Positions 34,145 to 45,974 of a DNA stretch of 64,000 nt are shown here, piece after piece. A program made the position numbers and the translations under genes. Origin of the DNA: Primulina eburnea (Eukaryota; Streptophyta; Magnoliopsida; Lamiales; Gesneriaceae). Within the stretch, counting starts at the first letter, position 1, and every line of letters begins with the position of its first letter. The notes beneath the pieces were generated by a model. It worked only from the letters and a program-made list of their open reading frames with translations, searched no databases and was not told where the DNA came from. Where the stretch lies: the NCBI RefSeq assembly GCF_022965805.1, contig NC_133104.1, positions 21,092,912 to 21,156,911 on the forward strand, given 5' to 3'.

Positions 34145-36688
34145 AACTCTGAAGTAAACCCCCGGGCTTCTTTCTTTCATGGAAATGTGATCCCATTTCC
34201 ATTCAGGAATAGACAAACTCTGAAGTAAACCCCCGGGCTTCTTTCTTTCTGCCTTCACCTGCTGGCAATTCAGACATCTAGACACAAATTCTGCAATATC
34301 TGTCTTCATCTGTTTCCACCAGAATTGTGTCTTCAAGTCATTGTACATCTTCCTGCCACCAGGATGAATGCTAAACCGACTACAGTGTGCCTCTGACATG
34401 ATCTGTCGTCTCAAATCTGAAACATCTGGCACTACTAAGCGGTTATTCACATACAGAACAGAATCTCTAACCTGATACTCTGATATATGACCAGTTCTGA
34501 CCATATCAATCGATTTCTGAACGCTCGGATCGATTCTCTGCGCTTCTTTGATCCTCAAAATCAGATCTGGCTCAATCTGAATCACAGCAAGTCGCAACGG
34601 TCTACTATCTATATCAAATGTCAACCCAGACAAGCAACAATCCTCTACTAAATTCGATACACCTACTGTCGATAAGGAAAGAGCACATACCTTTCGACTC
34701 AATGCGTCTGCCGCTGCATTCGACTTCCCTGGATAGTACTTGATCTCGCAATCAAAATCTTTCAGCAGATCAAGCCATCGTCGCTGCCTCATGTTCAACT
34801 CTGACTGAGAAAAGAGGTACTTCAGGCTCTTATGATCGGAATAGATCTCAAATTTCTCGCCATACAGATAATGACGCCAGATCTTAAGTGCAAATACAAT
34901 CGCCGCCAATTCAAGATCATGAATCGGATAACGGGTCTCGTGTGGCTTCAGCTGTCTAGAGGCGTACGCTATCACGTGCCCTCGCTGCATAAGAACACAT
35001 CCAAGCCCCCTGTGAGATGCATCGCAGTATACAACGAACTCACCTGTACCTGAAGGAATCGTCAAGACAGGTGCACTAGTCAGCCTCTTTTTCAACTCTA
35101 CAAAACTGGCTTCACAATCTTCGGACCACACAAATGGCATGTTCTTCTGTGTCAACTGGGTGATAGGCTTCGCTATACTGGAGAAATCTCGGATAAAACG
35201 ACGATAATACCCGGCTAGACCCATGAAACTGCGTATCTCCGGCACAGAATTCGGTCTCGGCCAACTGATCACAGCCTCAACTTTACTCGGATCTACCGCA
35301 ATACCCTTTCCAGATATAACATGCCCCAAGAAGACAACCTGTCTCAGCCAAAATTCGCACTTGGACAGTTTAGCATACAAATGCTCTTTTCTCAAAGTCT
35401 TCAATACAATTCTCAGATGATCTGCATGCTCAGTCAAACTCTTTGAATATACCAAAATATCATCAATGAACACAATCACAAAATCATCTAAATATCTCTG
35501 AAAAATGCGGTTCATCAAACTCATAAATACCGCTGGTGCATTCGTCAAACCGAAAGGCATAACAACAAACTCGTAATGTCCATACCTTGTTCGGAATGCA
35601 GTCTCCGGAATATCAATGTCTCTAACTCTGAGCTGATGATACCCTGATCTCAAATCAATCTTCGAGTATACAGACGATCCCTGTAACTGATCAAACAAGT
35701 CGTCGATGCGAGGCAAAGGATACTTGTTCTTCACTGTTGCCTTGTTCAACTGCCTATAATCAATACACAGTCGCATCGAACCATCTTTCTTTCGAACGAA
35801 TAGCACCGGAGCACCCCAAGGTGATACACTCGGTCTAATGTACCCCTTGGACAGAAGATCTTCCAACTGTGCTTTCAACTCTTTCAATTCAACAGGCGCC
35901 ATCCTATACGGAGCTCTCGAAATAGGAACACTGCCTGGCACAAGATCTATGCTAAAATCTACCTCTCGAACCGGAGGCAACCCTGGAATCTCATCAGGAA
36001 AAACATCTGCAAACTCGCAAACCACTGGCAGATCTGCCAATGCTGGGCTCGACTTCAGTAGGTCTACTGAATATACGAGAAAGCCCTCTGCTCCTCTCTG
36101 AAGCAATCTACTCATAGTCAGAGCAGATACTAAGGGAATCCGAGATCTGGAACCCTTGCCGTAGAATTTCCACTCATCTGTCATTTCGGGTCTGAATCTG
36201 ACAATCTTGTGGAAACAATCTACAGTGGCCCTGTACTTGGTCAACATGTCTATACCAACTATACAATCAAAATCAGCTAACCCAAGTACGACACAATCAA
36301 GATCAATCTCATGCCCCTCAAACTGAAGCATACAGTGTCTAACAGTAGTCACAGATATCAAACAACTTCCCAACGGAGAAGCTATAGACACTACCGTAGA
36401 CATCGACTCAACAGGAAATGAATGTCTCAATGCAAAATGTTCAGATATAAATGTATGTGATGCACCTGTGTCTATCAACACATATGCAGGATAACCGCAA
36501 AGAAAACAGTTACCTGCAATGACGTCATCTGGCGCCTCCTGCGCCTGCTCCTCTGTCAGGGCAAAAACACGTGCCTGCTGTCTGGGAGGCTGACTCACCG
36601 CCTGACTACCTCCTGGTCTCTGCTGGGTCTGTGTGGAGGGTGGCTGGAAGGAGTGTACAGAGGATGCCTGTCTCTCCATCTGTGGCAC
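33407..36688 (-). CDS. Chimeric B/K pol frame with two RT/RNase H modules
   Basis: A single 1093-codon frame. N-terminal to C-terminal: gag tail ([14 protein letters not shown]), protease ([10 protein letters not shown]), complete RT ([31 protein letters not shown]), RNase H ([15 protein letters not shown]), the integrase zinc-binding region ([29 protein letters not shown]). Then, abruptly, a second RT palm and RNase H belonging to K. B's integrase core, chromodomain and 3' LTR are missing. The fusion is in frame at about 34145-34249. Lacking an integrase core, it could not complete transposition; the open frame is probably a chance product of the deletion. Confidence 0.9.
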   Translation of the reverse strand: MPQMERQASSVHSFQPPSTQTQQRPGGSQAVSQPPRQQARVFALTEEQAQEAPDDVIAGNCFLCGYPAYVLIDTGASHTFISEHFALRHSFPVESMSTVVSIASPLGSCLISVTTVRHCMLQFEGHEIDLDCVVLGLADFDCIVGIDMLTKYRATVDCFHKIVRFRPEMTDEWKFYGKGSRSRIPLVSALTMSRLLQRGAEGFLVYSVDLLKSSPALADLPVVCEFADVFPDEIPGLPPVREVDFSIDLVPGSVPISRAPYRMAPVELKELKAQLEDLLSKGYIRPSVSPWGAPVLFVRKKDGSMRLCIDYRQLNKATVKNKYPLPRIDDLFDQLQGSSVYSKIDLRSGYHQLRVRDIDIPETAFRTRYGHYEFVVMPFGLTNAPAVFMSLMNRIFQRYLDDFVIVFIDDILVYSKSLTEHADHLRIVLKTLRKEHLYAKLSKCEFWLRQVVFLGHVISGKGIAVDPSKVEAVISWPRPNSVPEIRSFMGLAGYYRRFIRDFSSIAKPITQLTQKNMPFVWSEDCEASFVELKKRLTSAPVLTIPSGTGEFVVYCDASHRGLGCVLMQRGHVIAYASRQLKPHETRYPIHDLELAAIVFALKIWRHYLYGEKFEIYSDHKSLKYLFSQSELNMRQRRWLDLLKDFDCEIKYYPGKSNAAADALSRKVCALSLSTVGVSNLVEDCCLSGLTFDIDSRPLRLAVIQIEPDLILRIKEAQRIDPSVQKSIDMVRTGHISEYQVRDSVLYVNNRLVVPDVSDLRRQIMSEAHCSRFSIHPGGRKMYNDLKTQFWWKQMKTDIAEFVSRCLNCQQVKAERKKPGGLLQSLSIPEWKWDHISMKERSPGVYFRVRDVDIPKTAFRTRYGHYEFIVMPFGLTNAPAVFMGLMNRVFERYLDEYVIVFIDDILVYSKNLTEHANNLRIVLQTLRNERLYAKLSKCEFWLRQVVFLGHIRSGDGIAVDPSKVEAVINWPRPSSVPEICSFMGLAGYYRRFIKDFSSIAKPITQLTQKNAPLVWSEDCESSFVELKKKLTSAPVLAIPSGTGDFVVYCDASHRGLGCVLMQRGHVVAYASRQLKPHEVRYPFMILNWRISYLH
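34145..34249 (-). repeat. Rearrangement junction with 34-bp direct repeat
   Basis: Positions 34145-34178 and 34216-34249 are identical 34-mers (AACTCTGAAGTAAACCC...), 71 bp apart. AACTCTGA is common to B integrase DNA and to the RT DNA of K (compare CGAACTCTGAGCTGATG at about 50440). The joint therefore formed at 8-bp microhomology with a local duplication, as in template-switching repair. Confidence 0.85.
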
Positions 36689-37653
36689 TGGTGCTGATGA
36701 CCCTGCACTCTAGAATCGTGGTGCACCTCTCTGGGGACAAACTCTAGCGAAGTGTCCCTGTTGCCTACAGATGTTGCAGCGTCCCATAACTCCTTGACAC
36801 TGCTCCGTCGCATGTCGTCCTCCACACGAGCTACAATATACGCCACTGTAATCTGAACCTTGACCTCTCTGTCGAGATCCACTCGAACTCGATGAACTAC
36901 TCCCGGACTTCTTAAACTGTTTACCCTTAGCTTCAAAAATTCCTTCTTGCCACTACCACTAGATCCACTATCGAAACGAGGAGGAGGTGGTGGAAACTGT
37001 ACGGTAGTAGGTTGTGGCGGTCTCTGCCCCTGAACACCGTAGGAAGCCCCTCGCTGCCTGATCAAGCAAGCCTCTGCTCCCTTCGCTCGGTTCAATGCCT
37101 CTGAAAAAGTACTAGGCCGGCCCGTGTTTACCAAGGTAAAGACATCGGGGTTCAGCCCGTTGATGAACTGATCGGCCACTGCCTCGTCGTTCCCGGCCAC
37201 ATGCGGTGCAAATCGTAACAATGCAGAAAATTTAGCCACATACTCCTCGATGTTCCACTGTCCCTGCTTCAAATTCGCAAATTCAGCTCCTTTATCTTTT
37301 CGGTAGGAAACGGGGAAGAAGCGCTGATAGAACTCATCTTTAAAGACTTTCCATGTGATATCAATGCCTCGGTGCTCCAAGGCTCTCTTCGTAGTCAACC
37401 ACCAGCTCTTGGCAACCTCTTGCATCTGATGCCCTATCAGTTTCACACGTCGCTCATCAGTATATGCCAAAGACTCAAACAACATCTCGATATCATCGAG
37501 CCAGCTCTCGCACTCTACTGCATTCTCTGTGCCCTTCAAGGTAGGCGGATGGAAAGACTGAAATCTCTTCAATAAGGTCTCCATCGGTGTAGCGGTGACA
37601 TCCATCTGTGCACCTGATGTGCTACCCTGCTCTGGCTGTGGTATAGGCGGCAT
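36595..37653 (-). pseudogene. B gag
   Basis: The ATG at 37651-37653 follows a splice-acceptor-like GATAATCAG. The capsid domain is clear: METLLKRFQSFHPPTLKG, VECESWLDDIEMLFESL, FYQRFFPVSYRKDKGAEFAN, ADQFINGLNPDVFTLVNTGR. After about residue 250 a one-base shift near 36945 leaves the true frame, so the two zinc knuckles lie in another frame. A stop is also visible near 36713 (TAG in the complement of CTAGAATCG). The open frame upstream of the ATG to 37815 is leader. Confidence 0.9.
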
Positions 37654-37892
37654 AGATCTGATTATCAAACTGATTAGTACACAATCAATATCATCTGTTT
37701 CAGCCCTCCTCTGATCATAGACTCTGATCGAAAATCGGTTCTGATTCAGGCTTGAAATGCTGTAAATCAATTCAGATAATACAACACAACATATAATAGG
37801 GAAAGCAATAATCATGCTAGCATCTCAAAAGCAAGTAAGATGACTCGATCTACCCCGCTCATTCTATTCTATCTCAGTCTACAGAACCTACT

Positions 37893-37904
37893 GCTCTGAT
37901 ACCA
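37893..37904 (-). other. Primer-binding site of B
   Basis: The complement reads TGGTATCAGAGC, five bases inside the LTR boundary at 37910. Confidence 0.9.
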
Positions 37905-37909
37905 CCTGT

Positions 37910-39586
37910 TGTGGGGACCCGGGCTCTAACTCAATTCTTTTGGGATTTAATTGGATCTTTGCTCGAAAATGTGGGTCAAAAATTTTCTTTTAATATTAAT
38001 TAAAATGTATAACTAAAGCATATAATGTCTTTAACTGAAATAAACAACATAATGTACATACATTTCTGTCTAGTACAACCATACACCAATGTTTAAAAGT
38101 TTCGGTACAAGTCTAGTACAAACAAATAGTAGCTGCAACGCCCGAGATCACCACTCTATCAACAATCTCTCATATTCCTCGTGACCCAGATCCTGCCCCA
38201 CCTGTTGCCATGCACACATACAGACACGACAACAGCCGGATAACTCCGGTGAGAACATATCCCAGTATAAAACATGGATGCATGCAATGTCATAAATCAT
38301 GTACAAAAGCATAGCATATATCAATTAACATGAATGATAATCTAAGACATGTAAAAGAATACCAATCTGTATTCAACATTTAAATCTTGACTCGACTCAT
38401 TTCTAATCTAGGGATCCCGGTGTGAATAAGACGGTCCATCACCTACTCAACCAATCGGGGCGACGGTACGTCTTATTCCTAGACTTCGGTCAGCTCTGTA
38501 TCGAGGGTCTACACATAGAGCAAATCTACTCCTATGCGTCGATACACCGAAACGTCTAGTTTTGGCCAGTCTGCCAATATCTCCTATCTCAGGACTCGAC
38601 TATAAATCAATAAACAAAGCATTACATAATGAAATGTAATAACAATATAGTATGTGATTTAGGGAAACTCGTATCAAATCAGAATCGAGTTGTGCAATCC
38701 CGTGACCACATGAATTATACCTTTCGTCGCACAATGTCTGTCGAGATCTTGAAATCGGAATGTCGAGTCTGACAATAATAACTCTGAAAGGCAATGTAGA
38801 CATACATTCTATCAATATACAATTCAAGCAACTCACATACAAATCAATACTCGGTTTTGATATAACTTGACGGCATAACGGCGTAGTCTCGCGATAACGC
38901 TAACTCAAACAATAATAATCTCTCATCAAAACCCAATGTGACATGCTCAATTCTTCCCAACCAATTCAATATACATGCTGGAATTTCGAAATAACCACGT
39001 ACGGTATCCGAAAATCAAACCGGTAACGAATATATCAAACTCAACATGTCAAGAACACATCTTTTCAACACAATCATAATTTCTCCAAAACATATATTTC
39101 GAAACATGCTGTAAATGAATAATACTTACATCCTTTGCTAGTTCTTGCTGCAAGGATCACAAATCCGGGCTCGGAATTAAAATCAGATGAACAAATCTTG
39201 CACAATCTCAAATCTAAAATGAAAAAGCTTGAAGGAACAAGGCTTGCTCTCGGTTCTTGTTGTCTGAATGATGGAAAGTGAAGACAACACATTATATATA
39301 TTGCATGTAATCTCATACGTGTCTTCTTTAAAATTTTACACATTTCAGGCGGCGCTCGGGCGGTAAGAATGTACCGCTCAGGCGCGACAGTCTCTGGCCA
39401 ACACTTTTCGAATGACACTTTGGCGCTCGAGCGGTCAAAATGTACCGCTCGGGCGCGGAAGGTTCTGTCCAAAGCATAACATTGTTGAACAATGGCGCTC
39501 GGGCGGGACTTTTCTACCGCTCGGGCGCCACTGAATCTGTTCCAACATTGTACCCTTCACATTTTTAACATTTCCGGGCATTACAT
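37910..39586 (-). mobile_element. 5' LTR of element B
   Basis: Minus strand TGTAATGCCCGG to GTCCCCACA, 1677 bp. TATA ATATATATAAT complement at about 39290-39302, abutted by the RY box TGCATG (39302-39307). GTAAGT donor at 39129-39124 (complement). The flanking sequence at 39587 is the middle of a G-type LTR, starting TATAT, so B inserted at the TATA of the G LTR. The 3' LTR of B is absent. Confidence 0.93.
39352..39528 (-). repeat. GCGCTCGGGCGGT inverted-pair array of B
   Basis: GCGCTCGGGCGGT-like sites at 39352, 39423 and 39495, each followed exactly 21 bp later by the inverted-arm site ACCGCTCGGGCGC (39373, 39444, 39516). Pairs repeat every 71-72 bp. Immediately upstream of the minus-strand TATA. 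Confidence 0.95.
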
Positions 39587-41210
39587 ATATAGGTTGTAAT
39601 CCATTCGAAATTCATTCAGAAAAGTGAAGAAAAGGGTCTGAAGAAGAAATGAGAAAATCCTTACGCTTTTTGCGGGAAATCCGTCCGTCTAATTTTGAAT
39701 CCGACTTCGGTATTGAGTTCCTATCGACGTAGGCTACAACTGGACGTAAGTTTTACTACGTTTTGACATGCGTTGACATTATGATATTGTCAGAATTGAA
39801 TGGAACTCATATATGTTGTTCTTAACGTAGTAGACATCATAGAATCGAAGTCAGATTAAGAAACGGACTGATTTTGGAATTGTTATGATTTTCGAAATAG
39901 TTTTGGAGTCGACTTGATATCAGAATTGAGTTGTTGTTGATTATGAGATATTAGAATTGTTATCTGACTGATATGATATGGCTGGATATATTGAGATTAC
40001 GCCGTTATGTTGTTGAAACAGAATTTGATTGGATTCTGATTATATCCAGTATTGATTGAGTGGTGTATTGATATTGTACCCTCGATATTGTGATTGTCAG
40101 ATTGAGTATTGACAGGCTTTGAGTTCGAGACTTCGACAGGGTCAGAGTATCAGAAAGAAAGGTATAAATTAATGTTGTGTTGGGATTGCACAACTCGAGG
40201 AAGGTTTGACTCGAGTTTCCCTAAATCACATACTTAGTTTATTACATTGATTCTTGTAATTGATGAGATTGATGATTGTCGTCTATTGATTTATAGACAC
40301 TGCATGTAATGACTGCTGATTCGCTAGTCATTGATTGATTTGCTTAGATACTGACTGTATGTATGGATTACTGAGTCGTTGAGTCATAGGCTGATTCGCC
40401 TAGTCACCGGCTGATTTGTCTGGTGATTGACTGATTCGTCTAAACTTAAGCTGATTCGCTTAATTACAGGCCGAGTTGTCTGATTATTGGCCGATTCGCC
40501 TAATTACCGGCTGATTCGTCGGGTTATTGACTGATTCGTCAATTCTACGACTGATTCGCCCAGACACTAGATATATGAATTATATCGATGCCGTTAGGGA
40601 TTGATTCATTTATATCGACTGAGATTCGGTATAATTATTATTATTCAGACATCGGGATCCCTAGGATAGAGTGGAGTCGAGTCTGAGACGACGCGTCGGT
40701 TGAGTTGAGTCTGATATGACATGTTGATTTACATTGTTTATGCCATTCATGATTATTGAATGTTTGATATGAATTTATGTTTCTGATTTGAGACATGTTA
40801 TGAATAATTCTTATATGCTTTCGTATATGCATTTACATGACTGAATGTTTACATTGTTAATACTGGGATATTTATATCTCACCGGAGTTATCCGGCTGTT
40901 GTCTTGTTTTGTATGTGTGCATGACAACAGGTGGGGCTGGATCAGGGTCAAGAAGAGGATGAGAGAAGATTATATAGCGTGGAGATCCGGGCTTCGAAGC
41001 AACATAGGATTCAGCACTGATATGTAGTTGAACCTAGTTGAATTCTTGTAGATAACACAAGATTTGTATGTTCATGTTTAATATGTAATTTGAGTAAATT
41101 ACATTACGTTTCCGCTTTGTATTTTAAAAAAAAAAATTAGACCCTGTTTTATAATTGATTAATTAGTCCCAAACATGATTAAGAACTTGATTAGCGTCCG
41201 GGTCCCCACA
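39587..41210 (+). mobile_element. 5' LTR of element G (3' portion)
   Basis: Matches 60838-62488 of the G 3' LTR with few differences, starting at the TATA where B inserted, and ends GTCCCCACA. The U3 part with its array is lost with the left side of B. It contains a 20-bp minisatellite and a GTAAGT donor. Confidence 0.93.
40391..40570 (+). repeat. 20-bp minisatellite in the G 5' LTR
   Basis: CTGATTCGCC-type units start at 40391, 40411, 40431 and so on to 40551: nine copies exactly 20 bp apart, with degenerate copies further upstream. Confidence 0.95.
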
Positions 41211-41215
41211 AGAGG

Positions 41216-41227
41216 TGGTATCAGAGC
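41216..41227 (+). other. Primer-binding site of G
   Basis: TGGTATCAGAGC five bases after the LTR end. Confidence 0.9.
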
Positions 41228-41497
41228 CATATGTACTAGAACTGTAGATTCTTTAGATTGAGATAGAAGAGGCTAGTGAGCGGGGTAGATTGAGGTTTTC
41301 TTTCCTGCTTTTGAATGCTAGCATGTCTTACTGCGTTATATAATACATGTTACTTGACTTATCTGATTTGATTTTGTAATATGTATTACTGGGAACGAAT
41401 CTGAACTGATTCTCGATCAGCAGTAAGATGATCGGAGGAGAGATTGAATTGAAACAGATGTGTTGGGTTGGGTCACTAATCCTTTTGAGTTTCAGAT

Positions 41498-42607
41498 ATG
41501 CCTCCTAGACGAATCCCAGAACAGGGTAGTACATCGAATCCTCCAATGGATGTAACACCGACTCCAATGGAAACCTTGCTGAAGAGGTTTCAGTCATTCA
41601 AACCACCCACTTTGAAAGGTACTGAGACATCGGTCGAGTGTGAGAGTTGGTTAGGTAGTATTGAGTTGTTGTTTGATTCACTGGAGTACAGTGATGAGCG
41701 CCGGATTAAATTGATTGGGCACCAGTTGCTTGATGTTGCACAAAGCTGGTGGGTTACGATGAAGAGGGCCTTGGAGCAGCGAGGTACGATTATTACTTGG
41801 GATGTATTTAAAACTGATTTTTATCAGAGATTTTTCCCAATATCGTACAGAAAAGACAAGGGGGCAGAGTTTGCTAATTTGAGACAGGGTCAGCTGAACA
41901 TTGAAGAATATGTGACCAAGTTCTCTACCTTGTTGAAGTTTGCTCCTCATGTGTCTGAAAATGAAGAAGCCGTTGCTGATCAATTCATCAATGGCTTGAA
42001 TCCCGATATTTTTACATTGGTAAACACAGGGCGACCGAATAACTTTGCGGTTGCCATGAATAGAGCAAAGGGCGCTGAAGCGGGCCTGATAAGACAGAGA
42101 GGAGCTGAATTTGTTCCTCCAGTGTCGAGACCACAGCAACCACTTCCCCGATTCGAGGGTGGTAGTAGCAGTAGTGGAAAGAAAGATTTTCTACAGGCTA
42201 GAGGAAAGCAATTTAAGAAGTGTGGCGGAAGTTCTTCTAGCTCCAGTGGTTCTCAGCAGAGTTATACCGGCAATTACTGCGGAAATTGTGGTGGGAGACA
42301 TTCCACTGAGCAATGCCAAGGAGTACTTGGTAGTTGCCACTTCTGCAAGCAACAGGGACATTTTGCCAGAGTATGTCCACAGAGGGGTTCCCAAAGATCC
42401 CAGGGAGCTGAACCATCTGGACCAGCGGCACAGTGGAGTAGACGATCAGCTGCCGTTCCTTCATTTCAGCCAGCACCATCTCAGTCACAGCAGAGGCCAG
42501 GAGGAAGCCAGACAGTTGGCCAGCCTCCTAAACAGCAGGCCAGAGTATTTGCTTTGACCGAGGAACAGGCTCAGGAAGCACCAGATGATGATGTTGCAGG
42601 TAACTGA
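41498..42607 (+). CDS. G gag
   Basis: An intact 369-codon frame from MPPRRIPEQGSTSNPPMDV. Capsid core: METLLKRFQSFKPPTLKG, CESWLGSIELLFDSLEYSD, FYQRFFPISYRKDKGAEFAN, ADQFINGLNPDIFTLVNTGR. Two zinc knuckles follow: CGNCGGRHSTEQC (x2, x3, x4 spacing) and CHFCKQQGHFARVC (x2, x4, x4). A Ser/Gln-rich linker leads to the [14 protein letters not shown] gag-protease border, where a frameshift ends the frame. Gag would build the particle and package RNA. It is one of the least damaged genes in the window, although most G pol is gone. Confidence 0.93.
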   Translation: MPPRRIPEQGSTSNPPMDVTPTPMETLLKRFQSFKPPTLKGTETSVECESWLGSIELLFDSLEYSDERRIKLIGHQLLDVAQSWWVTMKRALEQRGTIITWDVFKTDFYQRFFPISYRKDKGAEFANLRQGQLNIEEYVTKFSTLLKFAPHVSENEEAVADQFINGLNPDIFTLVNTGRPNNFAVAMNRAKGAEAGLIRQRGAEFVPPVSRPQQPLPRFEGGSSSSGKKDFLQARGKQFKKCGGSSSSSSGSQQSYTGNYCGNCGGRHSTEQCQGVLGSCHFCKQQGHFARVCPQRGSQRSQGAEPSGPAAQWSRRSAAVPSFQPAPSQSQQRPGGSQTVGQPPKQQARVFALTEEQAQEAPDDDVAGN

Positions 42608-42608
42608 T

Positions 42609-42656
42609 TTGTTTGATTATCCTGCATATGTATTGAGGGATACCGGTGCTTCACAT
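42609..42656 (+). pseudogene. G protease stub
   Basis: Out of frame with gag, reads LFDYPAYVLRDTGASH: the start of the aspartic protease with its DTGA active site, cut by element H at 42657. The last five bases, CACAT, are the left target-site copy. Confidence 0.85.
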
Positions 42657-44772
42657 TGTGGGGACCCGGACGCTAATCAAGTTCTTAATCATCGTTGGGA
42701 TTAATTATCTGTTCTGATAAACAGGGTCTAAAATTTTTCTTTTTAAATTATATAACTGCGGAAGGTAAGGGACTCTAAATACTATACATGTCTGTATATA
42801 AAATACAATTCAGTATTAAAAATACAATAATGTACAACATTCTAATCTAAGGTTCACTACTAAAATTCTAGTAGTAAAATCAAATCTACTGTAAGTCCGG
42901 AATCACCACGCTAAACTCGTCTTCTCTCGTCATCTTCGTGACCCCGATCCTGCCTCCCCTGATTTCATGTACACATACAAACAAGACACCAGCCGGATAA
43001 CTCCGGTGAGAATAAATCCCAATATAAAACATGGTAAGCATGTATATAAACAAACTAATTCATAAAATATGCGATCATGTGTAAACACAATATATTTCAT
43101 AATCTATGAAATTAAGCATGCAACTCAAATCAGATAAACATGCATATCAACAATCTAAATCATAAAACATGCTAGCACAACTGAAAGCAATAACGATGGG
43201 TCCCATGATCTAGGAGCCACATCCATATAAGCATGAAGTCCTAATCAAATCATGTCTAGACTTGACTCGATCTATAACTCTAGGGTTCCCGGGGTGAATA
43301 ATACGATCTATCACCTACTCTCCAATCGGGGTGACGGTGCGTCTTATTCCTAGACTTCGGCCTGATCTGTATCCGCATCTACAATAGGGGCGGTGATCTT
43401 CCCCTAAGCTGTGATATTGCCGAACGTCTAGAAGTCTGGATGATCTCGCAGACTTTCCCATCTTAATGCATGAATACACAATCTGTAAACAAGCATAATC
43501 ATCTTAATGCAATGCAACATGATCTGTAAACAAAGCATAGCAAGATTTGCATACAAGTTCTATAAACAAATCTATAAACAAGAATATAGTATGTGATTTA
43601 TTGGACAACTCAAATGGTGATCTCAATTGAGTTGATTCTTCCCAAATATCACATGAATTATACCTTTGTCGTCCCCGTCCGAGGAAGACGAAGTCTTGAA
43701 GTCCAGTCTGTCCATATCCGATCTGAAATGACAAAATCAAATACACTGTATCACTGTGTAGCTCAATTCACAATCTGTTCTGATCAATACTCAATTCAGT
43801 ATACAATCTGATCAATGTCTGAACAAGATACAATCTGAGTCGTATCAATAATATCCCGATATAATCTAAATCATATCTGAATCTGATTAATCTGTTCCAG
43901 CATATGAATATCTAACAAATACATCTTCAGAGATGCTGAAATACAAAACACCGACATACGATATTCTTTCTTTGATCTGACTTCACATATCTACTGAATA
44001 ATCTATCCAGACAAACAAGAATAATCATCTATTCATTCTTCAATCAAGAACAATACAAATCTAGTGTTTGATCTCAATCGATATCTTTCGAAAATCATAA
44101 CAATTACAGAAACAGTCTGTTCTTTAATCTGACTTCAATTCTATAATGTCTACGGTAATATAAACGTCATATCTGAATCACATGCAATTCTAGTAATATC
44201 ATATTTCCAAAATATCTCAAAACGTAATAAAACTTACGTCCTTGTGTAGCTCTAGTCGAGAGGAGTTCAGAACTAAAGTCGGATTCGAATTCTGCTACAC
44301 GGTTTCTTCGTAAATCCAGTTCCAACGCAAAGAGGAAAGTTTCTCTCTCTAAGCTGTCGATTTCCCTTGAAAAACTGAGAGGAAGACACGACTTCCCTTC
44401 CTATATATACTACATGCATGTACAAAAACGTGGCATATTTTCCGCATTGCACATCACACCGCGGGTGCGGTCCCTGCAGCACCGCGGGTGCGCTTCAGTC
44501 TCGGCAATTCTATCTAAAATGCACAATTCATGACCGCGGGTGCGGCTCTTCCAATACCGCGGGTGCGGTCTGGCACCGCGGGTGCGGTGTATGCAAGACC
44601 GCGGGTGCGGTCTTGCTTCGCCCACAAGGGCGCGGGTGCGGTCTTGCACGTTCTGAAAATTTATATTTTGCTCCGAGCAACATCCCATAATCTTATCTGA
44701 TCAATTCTATAAGTCTTGGGATATTTCATTAATCTTGTCTGATCAATTCTACGACAATTCTGGGGCATTACA
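42657..44772 (-). repeat. 3' LTR of H
   Basis: Complement opens TGTAATGCCCCAG and ends GTCCCCACA. TATA at 44402-44409 with the RY repeat CATGCATG at 44413-44420. GTAAGT donor complement near 44233-44238. Confidence 0.95.
44459..44641 (-). repeat. CCGCGGGTGCGG array, H 3' LTR
   Basis: Starts at 44459, 44482, 44534, 44557, 44576, 44599 and 44630: distances 23, 52, 23, 19, 23 and 31. Confidence 0.94.
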
Positions 44773-45974
44773 TTTCTCCCCCTCTTAGATCTGAGTTCGT
44801 CCCCGAACTCATGACAATTCAATCAAATATATTAGAAGAAATATATAACAGAGTTTAACATCCAAACTCGTTTTACTAACATCATTCTGAGGTATTTTTC
44901 TTTGATCAAGCTCTGATTCTAGTCTGGAATTAGAAGTCAAGAATTATAATATCATAATCCTTCTTCAACTCGTTCTAGCCAAATCAATCCCGCATTACTA
45001 GCTATACAACATCCGTATATGCCAATTTGCAATCTATAACAAAACAATACCATCTGTAGTTGTTATCCTATCTGTTTATCCCAATCTAGAACATAATCAA
45101 GCTTCATCTTCCAATACCAATTGTCATCATCCGACATTGGTTTCTTAAATCTATCCATTCTGAACTATCTTGATAGCTACTGTCATACAGTCAATCATAT
45201 CATGATAATAATCTATATCAACTAGCACTAACATCCAGTACCAAAGCTCTACAATTATCTGTCAATATTTGGTAATATACTCTGACTATCTGTCAATCTG
45301 TAATAAATCTGCACAAGAGAGCTTATGATATAATCTACCACAAGTACAACTCCATCAAAATCACAATCTGATATCATCTAATTCTTGCATTCTCGTCAAT
45401 CTGACTATTACTTTGACATTGATCTATGCCATCTGGTTCTGTTTGTACGTAATCTGGTACAAACTGATAAATATAGATTGAATAATCTGTCAATCATAAT
45501 CATATCATATCATAATCTAAAGAAAATGGTGGTAATTTTATTACGAAAGCCATAGAAATGTACTCCCATTTCTATTCAGAAATATACAAATTCTGTAATA
45601 ATCTTCTGCTTTCTATCTTTCTGGCTTCTTCTGTTAGCAATTCAGACTTATCAGTACACTTTCTGCCAATATTTCTGTATAAATTCTGCTACAACTGATC
45701 TAATCTGTTTATATCACAACTGTCTGTTCGAATAACATACATTCTCAACTATCTGAATGAAAACTGAATCCATAACTGTTCGGTTCTGACGTTATCTGTG
45801 AATTCAGATTCGAACTATCCTGTATAAACAAATCAGTGAATAATCATAAATTAAAGAAGAAATACCTACCTGGTATTCGGCTCTGACTATCAATATCAAA
45901 ATCTGTAAACAATTCTGAAACATGTTGATATCATAAAATAATCAGTCCCATCCAACACAAAATCACATATCTGT
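44773..45974 (-). pseudogene. H polypurine tract and decayed 3' pol
   Basis: The complement of 44773-44787 is the purine run GAGGGGGAGAAA, and a segment around it (CGAGGACGAACTCA-like) is shared with G. The rest is A+T-rich with no frame, but 45520-45610 still resembles the integrase segment of J (48970-49070; shared GGTAA, TT and ACGAAA/CATGGAAATGTGATCCCATTTC-like pieces). Ends at the J insertion; TCTGT at 45970-45974 is its target copy. Confidence 0.7.

Larger units (their letters stand above)
39746..41495 (+). other. Candidate leader intron of G
   Basis: Donor GAC/GTAAGT at 39746 in the LTR; acceptor CACTAATCCTTTTGAGTTTCAG ends at 41495, two bases before the gag ATG, with a CTAAT branch-like motif. 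Removal (1750 bases) would delete most of the LTR tail and the primer site. The same pair is seen in B, H and J. Inferred, not shown. Confidence 0.5.

Noticed and set aside
36595..36950. The last 110 codons of the B gag frame as a novel protein tail
   Set aside because: A frameshift product. The normal Ser-rich linker and zinc knuckles are readable in another frame of the same DNA.
44410..44690. Open frames with HRGCG/RTRG-type repeats, also at 23682-24022, 25361-25747, 31547-31951, 59064-59335 and 60437-60854
   Set aside because: Translation of CCGCGGGTGCGG arrays inside LTRs; open only because the motif contains no stop codon.
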